Positions 1 through 10,849 of a DNA stretch of 64,000 nt are shown here, piece after piece; positions within the stretch are counted from its first letter, which is position 1; the number at the start of each line of letters is the position of its first letter. This stretch comes from Polytrichum commune (taxonomy: Eukaryota > Streptophyta > Polytrichopsida > Polytrichales > Polytrichaceae): positions 68,860,033 through 68,924,032 of the forward strand of contig OX485804.1 in the NCBI GenBank assembly GCA_950295325.1, in the 5' to 3' direction. The position numbers were made by a program, and so were the translations under genes. The notes beneath the pieces are model-generated. The model did no database searches and was not told the origin of the DNA. It worked only from the letters and a program-made list of their open reading frames with translations.

Positions 1-101
1 CTTTCATTCGGCTCATGTTGATTTTTCTAAACCAGTGATTTCTGTTACTTTTTTGGGGCTCCTGTTAGGAGTTTGTGGACTGACATTTAGCCGATTCACA
101 G

Positions 102-3009
102 GTGCAGGAGATCGACTGATAGGAGTTACAGATCTGTGTGACAAACCGCCTGGGGTTAGATTGAATCGCGAAGTTGTGAGTTCGTGTTACTTTTGGTTTG
201 GTTCTATTGCTGTAGATCCCTTTCATTACTGTTCTGCTGCTTTTCGTTCTGCTGGAATTCTGTTACCTGAATAAAAAACTTGGCCTCTAAAGTCTCGAAC
301 TTTGGTCTCCTGGGGACCAAGAAATTTAAATGTATATGGTATTCAAACACCAATCAGGCAATTCATGACCATTCAGACACTGATAGAGCATAATACAAGT
401 ATTGATTCACTTTTGTTGGTACTTGAATAGGTGTGTTGGAGCAAGATAGACACTGCCTCTATGTCTAGCAAAAATGTGGACTTTGCGGTAAGTGATCTCT
501 TATACCCATATTCTAGAAGTTTGAGTCAGTACACTCTATTCTTACTGTCAAGAGATTTTATGGATGAATCAAAAGGAACAGCAGTATCTGTCTCTCATGG
601 GTTGTCAAATGTGACTTAAGGTTGGAAACTGCAGTTAGCAAAAGATTGATGCTATTCTTGTAGTGGAAAAGTAAATTAGTATATATTAAGTGAAAGTAAA
701 TGATGTGTAAATATTCTCAATTGTGTTGGTAGCTAATCACATATGATGGGCACTGAAACAGATGAAGGCTTTAGCAGCCAAGAAGGAGAGTCCTTTTCGA
801 CTGGATGTCTCATGGCTGAGCAAAGCAAAACCTGATCTCATCATTTCCCAGGTAGTAGTTACCTCCTTGCGGACAATTTTCTGAGCTTGACTGCGAATTT
901 GTTCCCCACTTCTGAGTGGTATTAATTTGTATTGTCATGCTGTTTTTGTTGGAAGTAGATCGTCATGATGAGTATATGACAATGTGCCAGTTGTTTGTTC
1001 TGCAAGAAATTTATATTTTGGTTTGGTTTTGACTTCAGGATGCATGTGACAACTGTGATATTCACGACTGTACTCTCACGACTATGCTAGCAAAGGCGGG
1101 AGTTGTTGGCAAGAACTACACCAAATTGGTCAAACTTGGTCCTCGAACGGTGATAGGCTGCACTTTTTGGTCACATGATAACAATTTGCACCTGTGTTGC
1201 ACTGTTGAAATTGTCTAGATTTCATGTAAGGGTGCCAGTTTATGTGTTCCACAGTTGTGTACACCTCACTGATCACAGGAAGCCTTTACTTTCCACATAT
1301 ATATTAAAGTTATCCACAAAGTGCCAAAAGGGAGGGTCTTTCTCAAAATCCTGTTTTAAGTATTCTTTATCAAGTCCTAAAATAAACTCAAGGAAGATTT
1401 GGGTTTTGGGTCAAGAAGAGTGGATTCGTGGGTTTGGACCCAATCTAAAGTTTGAGTCAATGACCACCCCCCTGCTGGAATAGACATCACTTTCCTCCAC
1501 TAGGGCAAGTTGATGCCACCCGCTTGTTATTTGGAGTCAAAAGGAGGGTCCATGATTTAGGCTCCACATGTTACATATAGAAATCCTGAAAGTTCCTTTA
1601 CTTTCTGGATAAACTCATTCTCACCCTTAAAAACCCACTTAAGAAAGTCTGGATTCCCTCAAAACACATGGTTACTTTTAAGGATTACTCATGTCTGTTC
1701 ATAAATTTTTGCTCCTCTACTTACCTGACCTTTAAATGAGCTTCAAGTCATGAAGTTTTGAATTTACATTTCTAAAGGGCAGTTCTCTGTTCTGTGCTTA
1801 ATTCAGATAAGTGGGATGTTAGCATCAATAATCACCATAGGAGAGGCTGTCGGGCTTTATGCTGAGGCATGCTTGTTTGTCGATTCACTTCGAGCCCGAC
1901 TTCGACGAGTGGCTGCAGCTGTGGCATCTAAAACGAGGCCACGAGTTTTGTTACTGCAAGGGATTGATCCACTCCTGTTGGGCGGCCACTGGGTTTATGA
2001 GATGGAGACTTTTGCTGGAGGCTTTGATGGGCTGCAAAAACCCGGGTGTCCTCCCGAAAGGCTACATTGGCAACGGCTCACTGCATATGCCCCGGAAGTG
2101 CTTATCCTTGCACCACTTTCTTCGGGCTTGGATCGATGCTTGGCAGAGGTCTGTTTTTTAAATACCTTGTTTGATCAATCAATGTACCTAACAATTTTGG
2201 CTGGTTATCACCCCTGTTAAAATGCAGTTCCCAAAAATCCAAATAACCCATCATTAGTATCCACCACTCAGAATATCTCAAATAAAATGTTTTTGTTGAC
2301 AACCTTATAGTTGTCAAGATGTAAATGTCGATACTTGATACGTCTAATCTCAAGATTCAAAATGGCTTATGTTGCTTTCTATTTAGATATAATGTTAGGC
2401 GGATGCTGTTTAAACCAAAGATTCAAAATTGAATATAATAATAGAAGAATTTGAATGATTTGAGATCGATAACTGAACCGCCAACTAGGTATTGGTGTTA
2501 TAATATATTCATAGCGACAACTATGAAATAAATGTATATATTACAAATCTTCATAATCTGAAATTATTGACTTGCTCCATAGTATGCAATTTATAACGGT
2601 GATTATTATAGAAATTTAAACATTGGTATCCACAACTACTTTCCGTGTGGGAAGGATGTTTGTTTGACTTCTAAGGTTTTAAGCTCAAGTGGTTTCTTTA
2701 GAACTTCAAAATAGTAAACTGATGATTTTTGTACGTTGGTTATCTGTATAGGTGGAGATTCTTGGCCGCCTACCAGACTTTTGGTCAATACCTGCTGTGC
2801 AAAGCCGGCAGGTTTTTATATGTGAACATTCATGGTTTAGTACTCCTGGACCAAGGCTTGTGGATGCAGTGGAGCTACTTGCACAAATCCTACACCCTTC
2901 CATAACCCGCAAATTGCACTTGAAAGGAGCAGTTCTGAAGTTAGCTTTATCACCCAGCCAAGGGTGCCGCCCAGAGGAATTGACACAGCACTTTGAGGCC
3001 TATCAATAA
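102..3009 (+). CDS. B12/iron-type substrate-binding-fold protein (BtuF-like), 5' end outside the window
   Basis: Six exons are visible: 102-175, 431-487, 762-851, 1039-1149, 1807-2148 and 2752-3009 (stop TAA). All junctions are GT-AG and the reading frame is kept throughout. About 308 residues are encoded here and the start codon lies upstream of the window. The translation follows the order of the bacterial cobalamin/siderophore-binding family (BtuF-like, periplasmic-binding type): GDRLIGVTDLCDKPP near the start, KIDTASMSS, a KPDLIISQDACDNC block equivalent to the family's PDLI-TQ-C-C motif, GEAVG before a long helix rich in Arg and Ala, and GPRLVDAVELLAQILHP near the C-terminus. In bacteria these proteins deliver corrinoids or iron chelates to an ABC importer. 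The plant ligand and the cellular location cannot be read here, because any targeting peptide is off-window. The exon 2 to exon 3 joint (acceptor at 1806) is the least certain. Confidence -1.
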
Positions 3010-3451
3010 TGATGAAATGTTCCCTGTCCAAAGCTTTTCATATTTATTTCTGTTTGCCCTCACGTTACCTCCTGTTGGAGTAGAAAAGTCAGAAAAAGTT
3101 GTAAATTATTCAATTATTTCACGGCCTGGGAGAACGTCCTAGAGAAGATGCCCAAATGGCCTGTATTTTGTAGGTTGGTATGCGGATTAGTGGTTAGTGA
3201 CCCAAGGTATTATTGAAGCTTAGAGAGCTCGATCCGTGAAGTTTTCTCCTGTTGTTGGATTTGTTCCACATACCATCTAATAATGGAGCATAGTTTTCTC
3301 CTCTGGTAGCAAAGGGGCCATCTTGTATTCTGTTTGCCCTGATCCTTGCGAAAGATCTCTGATTTGCTTCTCATTGCTTATATACTTCAGATCTATTTGA
3401 CTAAGAACAGCACCTGGTATTTTTTCAGTCTAGTTTGCTGCCTGTCACCAA
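3010..3451. other. 3' flank of the B12-binding-like gene
   Basis: This AT-rich stretch should hold the 3' UTR and polyadenylation region of the upstream gene. I see no further coding similarity in it. Confidence -1.
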
Positions 3452-3816
3452 GGCACATGGGTGTTATTTGGTTACTTTTCTTAATCAGTCTTTTGTTATT
3501 CGGTTTTTTAATTGGTGTGTGGTATGGTGAGGATCAAAGCAAAAACTCCACAAAGACACATGTTCAAAAAAGATTGGACTACACCTCCAAATTTTAGTAA
3601 CTACCCCAGACTGTTGGGAGGACTTATGTATTCATTAAGGAATCAACAAACATGCACTTCCAATAACCATAATTAAATCATAGGAGGTCTAATTTTCAAT
3701 CCAATATTTGCAAATGCTTCATTGTAGACTTGCTAATGCAACACAAGTTTCGTTGGGTAAGACTAATCTGTAGAAGTTGGAGAACATTAAAATTGAACCA
3801 AAAATCACCCACATAT
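3452..3816 (+). mobile_element. MITE family A, copy 1 (365 bp)
   Basis: The left end reads as a diverged GGTATGTGGGTGTTATTTGG and the right end is its inverted counterpart (CACCCACATA). The interior matches four other copies in the window (4325, 59364, 61630, 63477), for example the shared internal words GAGGATCAAAG, ACACATGTTC and GCAACACAAG. It has no coding capacity. Where the flanks are well preserved in other copies they read TAA/TTA, which suggests PIF/Harbinger mobilisation. Confidence -1.
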
Positions 3817-4324
3817 CACATGCATTGCTGGTTGGATCTCTAACTGGAACAATAAAACTATGGAGGTTTTTTTACTATGACAAGTGGCATGCAAAATTTA
3901 TAGGTTTGGTTCCACATACCAAGTTGAGCAATGCGATCAAAGGTGATAGGTACTTGAAGAGCTAGCAAAAATAACATACCAAGTTGAGCAAAAATGAAAC
4001 TGCATCTCACCGATGGTGAAAATTTCTTAGATTGTAGCCATCTCATTGTCTAGTCATACATGGATTGCAAGAAGCAGTAATGTCCACTCTTTTGGCGAAT
4101 ATCACTAGGAGAATATGTCATGTACGAAACCATGGTGCTCATAAGTGGGGTTGAAGGAACCTGCTCTTTCAATCACCTCCCTCAACCACAACATTACTTC
4201 GGACATAGAACAATAAAACTCTCTAATCAATTAATTGACGAAACGCACGGTTACTCAAGTGCACCACAAGTGCCAGGAGTAAAGAGACAATGTAAATAAT
4301 ATACATCAATTTTTATATTACGTA

Positions 4325-4683
4325 AAGTATGCCTTATTTGGTTGTGTATTTCAATTGGACACCTACATTTGAGTGGTTGCATAATTAGGTGAGATCTAAG
4401 AACGGAACCCAATAAAAGAGATCGACCTAAGTCCTCACATTTTATCAACCATTCTAGACTAAATAGTCAATACACAATTAGAGGAATTTAGGCGTTCATT
4501 TACAAAATTAACATACATGCACTTTTCTATAATCATAACTACATCAAGGGAGGTCCGATTTCCAATCCGATTTTTGCCGATGCTTCATCACAAATTTGCT
4601 AATGCAACACAAGTTTCTTTGCATAAATATGATAGGTAGAAGTTGGAGGACATGGAAAACTAACCGAATAACACCCACATACC
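4325..4683 (+). mobile_element. MITE family A, copy 2
   Basis: This copy runs in the same orientation as the one at 3452 and is diverged at its left end. The right end is clean, with ACCGAATAACACCCACATACC running up to 4683 and followed by TTA. Two copies within 1 kb in direct orientation show local re-insertion or duplication. Confidence -1.
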
Positions 4684-5170
4684 TTATGCCTCAATGCCAG
4701 GAAGTATGAGACCGGATCCACATCGAACTTGGGAGCACTAGACCTTTTTTCAAATTTTGTAGTAATTTAATGCGGACTCCGGAGAGAGGCGTGCCGATTG
4801 GAGGTAAGAAATATTTAAGTTTAGGTCCCTCCACGAGGAAAAGGAGTTTGTGCACCAACTTGTTATTTATGAACTTGCCAGCCTTGTTGGATTTAAAGTT
4901 CCTTCTCCTGTCAACCTCAATCACACAATTCTGGAACGAAGCCTTTGAAAGCACAAAAAGTCATTGAAGCAGCATTGAAGCATTGTTGCGGTTCCTGCGG
5001 CTCTCCCACCATCTCTTACTTCACGCACCGATTCCAACATCTGGACCTCATCCTCATCCCTTCCTCTTGTCTCACCTCACGATAGTACACACAGGGATTC
5101 GCCATAGTCCTGTGGACTGCAGTTTCTCAACAACTTGTGATCGACCGATCGATCGCTTGCTACTAGTGTG
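4684..5170. other. Upstream region of the Ser-rich gene
   Basis: No gene is recognised. From about 4985 the composition becomes rich in pyrimidine (CTC/CCT runs), which suits a promoter or 5' UTR of the gene that starts at 5755. I see no clear TATA box. Confidence -1.
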
Positions 5171-5590
5171 GACACCTAGTTTGCCTGCTTCGAAATGGGC
5201 ATCGAGTGTATTGGGGTGATTGAGCGTCTGTTGTGTTTTCATTTGATCTGTAAGCGCCTCCTCGGCAGTGGGTTTGAGTCTTAGCAGTTTGTGTATGGAT
5301 AGGTTTCCTCCCTCAAAATAGACATCAAGTTTGTCGGGATAACTGAGCTTATGTAGTGAGTTTTAGCAGTTTGTGCGTGGATTCCTAGTTCACCTGCTTC
5401 AAAATAAGCATCAAATGTGTAACTTGGGGAGTATTGAGCTTTTGTTGTGAGTTTTAGCAGTTTGTGTGAGATGTTTCTACCTGCTTCAAAGTAGGCATTG
5501 AGTGTGTCGGTATGATTGAGTTTCTGCTGTGATACCATCTGATCTGTAGAGCATCCTCGTGAGTGGGTGTGAGGTTTAGCAGTTCCCGTG
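5171..5590 (+). repeat. Degenerate tandem repeat, about four units of 82-125 bp
   Basis: Each unit contains a CCTGCTTCAAAATAGGCATC-like segment, then TGATTGAGCTTCTGTTGTGAG, then TTTTAGCAGTTTGTGTG. Key segments start near 5184, 5310, 5391 and 5480. The first and last units carry an extra block of about 40 bp (GATCTGTA...CCTC...GAGTGGGT), so two unit subtypes exist. The array ends about 160 bp before the ATG of the gene at 5755 and may be part of its leader or promoter. Confidence -1.
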
Positions 5591-5754
5591 AAGCAACCAT
5601 TCTTTGTTACTTGTTCCGAGAGAAGTAATGGGTTACCCTACTCTAGGTGGTGCATGCAAGCAGATCATTGACATTGGAGAAACTGTAGCACAGATTTGCT
5701 GCCTCCGTAGTTACAACTAGTCTTCCTGGGATTCGTTCCCTGAAACCATTAGTG

Positions 5755-6390
5755 ATGAAGATGATCAAGTCTCGCCGATTGTCTGCACTTCGAGCACGCC
5801 TGGCCAACCTGTCGCTTAAGGGATGGTGGTCGTCATCATCAAGAGCGGGCACCAAGTCGGGGAAGTCGAAGACAAACAACAACGACTTTTCAGCCGGATC
5901 CGACACGGAATCCGACGTAGAGCAGTCAGGATACGAGAAGCTGGACAAGGTAGACGAGTGGACAAGCATCAGCAATGGCGCAGGTCCATATGTTTGCGAC
6001 ATTTCAGATTCAGAGATTTCTTCTTCGAAGCATCATCGACAGATTCAGCAAGTTGCTCAAGATTCTGAGCTAGTGAGAGGTCCAACTCTAACGACGACGA
6101 CCAGCTCCTCGGCGGCGGCTAGCAAGAAGTTCGTGTTTGGTTCGCCGATGACCGTGTTGGCCAAGGTGAGGCAATCCTACGGAGGCTTGTTCGAAGCTGC
6201 CAAGAACACGAATGTTACAGTGAGCAATCTATTCACGGGTAACCAGATGTTGATGCAAGTGGTAGCCATGCCTGTGTCGTCGGGGCGCAAGAGACCTGGA
6301 ACCGAGCTGGCGGAGCCGTCCAAAGGGGTCGCCATGCCTCACAAAACCTCGCAAATCTCTGCCACGCCTACGTCGGAGCGCGAGAGGTAA
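5755..6390 (+). CDS. Uncharacterised Ser-rich protein, 211 aa, single exon
   Basis: I do not recognise this protein. ATG at 5755 is the first in-frame ATG; the frame stays open upstream only to about 5689, so an earlier start would need a spliced exon. The N-terminus is basic (MKMIKSRRLSALRARLANLS), followed by an acidic Ser-rich stretch (SAGSDTESDVEQSGYEKLD, residues about 47-65), a Thr/Ser/Ala run at about 113-124, and a more hydrophobic block FVFGSPMTVLAKVRQSYGGL (about 126-145). GC content and codon use are clearly richer than the surrounding DNA, which supports real coding. There is no signal peptide or clear membrane span. It could be a lineage-specific regulatory or structural protein. 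Confidence -1.
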   Translation: MKMIKSRRLSALRARLANLSLKGWWSSSSRAGTKSGKSKTNNNDFSAGSDTESDVEQSGYEKLDKVDEWTSISNGAGPYVCDISDSEISSSKHHRQIQQVAQDSELVRGPTLTTTTSSSAAASKKFVFGSPMTVLAKVRQSYGGLFEAAKNTNVTVSNLFTGNQMLMQVVAMPVSSGRKRPGTELAEPSKGVAMPHKTSQISATPTSERER

Positions 6391-6465
6391 CATTATGATG
6401 ATGATTGAATGAACGAATCGATCAATTCAATCATACTTGTTCTCACTCTCGGAGTATATAGGTCA

Positions 6466-6990
6466 GGTGGACATCGCCATCGACCATCTCCCAAATGCTC
6501 GATTGATTACATGCTTGTAACGTAATGCCGGGAGATTACAAAAAAAATTAGTTTCTCATGCATCCCATATGCTCGATCAGTTACATGCTTGTAACGTTAT
6601 GCCGGAAAGTCAAAGAACTTTTAGTTACTCATGCATCCCATATGCAAGTTCTGCTACTCCCTATCCCAACTGCGATTAGTCTACTCAACATATTCTTGTG
6701 CAATAAAGCGCTCTCTGAACTAGCTTGGGATCCTCTAGGGTCTATATCTGCACATCGCCATCGATCATCTTCCCATTGCGCGATTGATTACGAGCTTGCA
6801 AAGTATAGTCCATGGAGAGTTGCAGAATAATGAGTTGGTAATTCCTATCCGAACTGTTTCTCCATTCAACACATTCTTGTGCAATAAAGTGCTCCTTCAA
6901 CATGGGTTTACAACGAGTATATATATCTGGATATCGCCATCGCCCATCTTCCCAATGCTCGATTGAGTGCATGCTTGTACTCTAAAACCA
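6466..6990 (+). repeat. Degenerate tandem repeat downstream of the Ser-rich gene, about three units
   Basis: A unit with ACATCGCCATCG.CCATCTTCCCAATGCTCGATTGATTACATGCTTGTA recurs near 6471, 6751 and 6931, with a partial copy at 6558. The second half, including ACATTCTTGTGCAATAAAG, recurs near 6690 and 6870. Spacing between the last full units is about 180 bp. It may overlap the gene's 3' UTR. Confidence -1.
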
Positions 6991-8937
6991 GAGGGTTGAA
7001 GATTTATTAGTCGGTCATCCATCCGTAGACCACATGCACTAACATACGCTCTCTGAGCATGGGATTCTTCATCACCGCATCAGAGTTTCTACTCATGATG
7101 AAAGAACTCAACTGGACTCAGATTGTGAGCTTCAGACATGGCTAATCTGGTTTCAGTGTAGCAATATTAACTGCAACAGTATCATATCTCTTATATAAGA
7201 GATCCTTGGACTTCCTAGATTTGCATTCTAAATGAAGGCCCCCTTTTCATTTGAGTGTTCATAAGTTTGTAGTTGGTGTTGGGTTGAGCTACCTTACAAG
7301 CATCTGAAGCTTGGGCAACACGTCATGCATTTGTGAAAAAACATGCAAAGTCTCATCTGCTTGTAGCGTCTACTTGCCATGGACTTGTTGAAGACATGCT
7401 TGTAAGGCAAAGTTGTAGGATTGACCATTGGAGACACTACAAGCATATGAGTCCTAGGTGCATCTTGCATCGGTTAAAAAACAATGCAAATCTACCAACT
7501 GGTAGATTTACAAATTTTCTAATGACGTAGGACAATTGCCCAAGATTGATATTCTTGTAGTGAGAATTATACCAACTCTAAACAATCCTTGAAGTATTGG
7601 TCTACTTCCAAGGGATGACTTGGAGGGAAAAGGTGTATCAATAACAATCACAACCACTCGTATTACTTGCCCAACTACAATACAAGGTGTAGTTGGGAGT
7701 AATCTCAATTACAGTAGTGTAGTATGCTTTCTTTGGCTTCATTTTTTTGTACTGACTATGTGACATCGGGAGCAAACTTTATGTGGTCTTAGCACCCTTG
7801 GCATCATGTATGTGGTCTTATTGTGGGCACTCCCAACTCCAACAATTTTGACCAATGGGTTGGGATGGGAATTGTCTCATCTAGTTAGCAATTGTGAATC
7901 ACAAAGATTGTATATAGGTTGTATAGTGAGCAATGGTCCAATGTCATGTTGACAGTTGTTCTTAAATCCAAGCCTTTCCATACACCACTCAAATATACTT
8001 AACCACATCAGATCCAAATGTCTTTTCATGGCACTCAAGATTGCAAAGCATACTAGTCATCTCAACCGCAAGCCTCTTGCATGCTCTATAATGGTTGGAG
8101 TGTTCCCTCTACCTATCCATTAGAGATAGGGTTCCTTCCTTATTACAAAATGTACTACTATGGTAGGTAGATCTATTACCAATGAACCTCCCCCCCCCCC
8201 AAAAAAAAACCCAATCTTAATAGATAGAGTCCCCTAAAGTCATGAAGTTCCACACATGTAGCCATCATTTTCTAACGTGATGGAAAAAGCCGTGATGAAA
8301 AAGGTAAGCTAAAAGGGTATGGATTTGGATTTCATGAAGGAGGCATTGAGTGTACTCAAGTTTTCGTCTCCCAGTTATTGGAAATAGGCCGACTTATGTT
8401 GTGAATGAGTTGAAAGAGAAACTTGCCTTTGGAAAATTATGCTAATTTTAAGACTTGAAAAGAAATTGTGGTTTTTTTTGTTGATGTTGTGATATCAATA
8501 TCCAAACCTTTGAAAAATCACTCCAATATCACACTTGTACTACACTTATGTAAAATTACTTACGGGTAACAGAAATGGGTATGTCTACCTTAGGTAATCC
8601 CAAGTCTTTCTTCCGATTGGACTATCAAGTTGCTATCAGCCTGTATCTTGATGAGGCCGCTTGCGCTCCGTTACTCTACAAAATTTACCTCTTTTGACAC
8701 CACCTTGATGTGCTTCAAGTCCCATTTAAAGCCTTTTTGCTTCCTGGACTTTAAATTCCATTTCACTTCAATTCATAACAATCTGCTTGTGTTAAGGATT
8801 ATAAAATACAAACTTTGAAAGTTAACATCTCAGGATCTCCTCCGATGTGAACTTTCTTGGTTTCTTAATGTTGCCTTGCCAATCAGAGGTGCAGACTTAA
8901 AGTATGACAAGAATCACAACTTCAAGCCTTGTCAACA
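6991..8937. other. Intergenic DNA without recognised genes
   Basis: AT-rich, with short ORFs on both strands only. A C10-A9 run lies at about 8190-8210. I see no protein motif or clear repeat boundary. Confidence -1.
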
Positions 8938-9125
8938 GTGTCTGGGGAGATTTTTGGGCATAATTGTTGAGATCGTAGAAGTGTTTCCAAGTCCAACCGG
9001 TTACATGTTGACATCTTCCGGTTTTTATTTATTAATTGAGGTATATTCTCTAGATCCCTTTTAAAACGATGGGTAATTTTCTTAAAGTCTTGAACTTCAA
9101 CTGATTCATCTGTACCTACCATTCA
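8938..9125 (+). repeat. Dispersed repeat family B, copy 1 (one end only)
   Basis: Starts GTCTGGGGAGATTTTTGGGC and continues with CAAGTCCAACCGGTTACATG and GGTAATTTTCTTAAAGTCTTG. The same sequence is the left end of the TIR element at 26936 and recurs at 59081. No inverted partner end was found here, so this is a solo or truncated copy. Confidence -1.
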
Positions 9126-9233
9126 ATTCTCCCATTCATTGCTCATCAATGCACGTTTATCTATAAGTTACACACTCATGATTTACAGTCATTGGAAAGT
9201 CATCAATCTGTAGACTCATCTCACGTTGTGTGA

Positions 9234-9471
9234 ACTTTCTCAATCTCTTAATCTTCTCCTAGCATTCAGAAATCCACCCTGGCATATATTGATGAAGCCA
9301 CCAACGTTTGGAGAACAAATCTGCTTACCAGATCGTGTAACTTGATTGCAACTTTCTCAGTTTCTTAATCTTCTCCTAGCATTCAGAAATCCACCCTGGC
9401 ATATATTGATGGAGCCACCAATGTTTGGAGGACAAATCTGGTTACCAGATCATGTAACTTGATTGCGACTT
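9234..9471 (+). repeat. Tandem duplication, 2 x about 117 bp
   Basis: The segment starting ACTTTCTCAATCTCTTAATC at 9234 is repeated from 9351 with few changes (AAGCCACCAACG versus GAGCCACCAATG, CTGCTTACC versus CTGGTTACC). It is a recent local duplication with no coding sign. Confidence -1.
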
Positions 9472-10471
9472 TAATAGGGTGGGCATGAAGTGAGTTCGTG
9501 GACTGTTCATGTGTGTAGCGAGATTATGATAATTAATGGTTTCTGGTCGAGACTTCAACCCAGTGTAGTCCGGTACTTATTCCTCCCCTTGCTTATCGCT
9601 GCTAGAATTCAACTCTAGTAACTTAATGTTTCTTAGTTTCTAGTACAGCACAAGTGACTCACACCGAGCCAACTCGTTCACGAGGGTACTACACTAAATA
9701 GTCCTATTACTATGGATGGAACATCAGCGTGTAAATAAATAGCGTGGGCAAAATTAATATTGTACTCAAGATGGAGTTAATGTGGGTCCAAGACTCGAGG
9801 TCTTCTTCTAAGTCTTCACGAAGACGTCCGACCAACACATTGAATGTTAGTCATAGGACAAAAGTAGTACCAAATAGAATAGTCATCCATAGTGATTTTC
9901 TAGAAAAATGATTAATGTGGCATGCGCTAATTTTTTATTAGAAATCTAGTGAGGGATCAAAATAATGTGGTTGAAATATGTCATATTTGAGAGATGAAAT
10001 TCTTAATTAATTTTTTTTCGCTAAATGAAATTAATATTGGCTACACATAGAAATATAATAATTTTTAAATTTGTTGAGCATTAACATTTTTATATTTTTG
10101 GAGGTATTGCCTTAGACAACACAAATTTTTTAATATAGAGGGATTTGGGTCTTAATCAAGGCCATCCCAAAAGAAACATCAATAAAGTTATCTCGCTAAT
10201 TATAAGAACCAACCTATTGAAGGAACCAATGTGACGTCTCTCAAAAATAGAGAGGAAATAAGAGGCATGGTTCACCCAAGCTTGAGCCTTGTATACTTGT
10301 AAGAACTCGGTGTTAAAGCTCCCCTCAACTAGTCCTCAAGCATATAGTTAACCGGCTCTCCCTTTATGCCTTTGGGGTGAGTCAAGTGCTCTTAACTAAT
10401 AGCCATTACTTATGAAGTGAAAACATCGTGTAACACCATAGTCCCAACTAGTGGGTAACTCCCAAAAACTT
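9472..10471. other. Intergenic DNA
   Basis: No gene, RNA or clear repeat is recognised in this AT-rich stretch. Confidence -1.
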
Positions 10472-10581
10472 AAACCCTAAAACCCTAACCCAATCATCGA
10501 GGAGGAGGCCTAGAGCCTCCTCCCGAAATGTTGGCCTCTCCTGCGGCCACGTCACCTATTCGTTTTAGGGTTAGGGTTAGT
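10472..10581. repeat. Inverted telomere-like blocks around a GC-rich hairpin
   Basis: AAACCCTAAAACCCTAACCC lies at 10472-10491 and the opposite orientation TTTTAGGGTTAGGGTTAG at 10564-10581. Between them GGAGGAGGC (10501-10509) pairs with GCCTCCTCC (10515-10523) across a 5-nt loop. The units match the plant telomere repeat TTTAGGG. The block lies about 190 bp downstream of the tRNA-Gly gene. Confidence -1.
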
Positions 10582-10759
10582 TTGCTTTTAGCACCCCTGA
10601 CTTTTGGAGATACCAATGAAAAGTAATTTGGACAATCCAGGGGGTTTGACTGCTGCAGTATTGGGACACTGCTCAAATCCCTGGATAGCAAAGTGGGAAA
10701 TTATATACAATAACGAGGTAAAAAGGGAAGCCGCCAAATATCAAACTTGAATTGTCCAC

Positions 10760-10765
10760 AAAAAA
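10760..10765 (-). terminator. Pol III terminator of tRNA-Gly
   Basis: A run of six T on the minus strand begins 3 nt after the discriminator base of the tRNA-Gly gene. This is the usual RNA polymerase III stop. Confidence -1.
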
Positions 10766-10767
10766 GT

Positions 10768-10849
10768 TGCACCGGCCGGGAATCGAACCCGGGTCTGTAC
10801 CGTTCTGCTGACGTGGCAGGGTACTATTCTACCACTAGACCACCGGTGC
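10768..10849 (-). tRNA. tRNA-Gly(GCC) with an 11-nt intron
   Basis: All cloverleaf parts are present: acceptor stem GCACCGG/CCGGTGC (perfect 7 bp), discriminator A at 10768, A box TGGTCTAGTGG, anticodon stem GTACC/GGTAC, anticodon GCC at 10815-10817, T arm CCGGG-TTCGATT-CCCGG, and a T6 terminator. Without the insertion the molecule is 71 nt, normal for tRNA-Gly. The insertion CGTCAGCAGAA (10803-10813) sits exactly between A37 and C38, the canonical intron site. Its GCAG can pair with loop bases 32-35 (CTGC), leaving a 7-nt loop with the 5' cut and a 3-nt bulge AAC with the 3' cut, as the eukaryotic splicing endonuclease needs. A 71-nt Gly tRNA after splicing is therefore the likely product. 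Confidence -1.
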
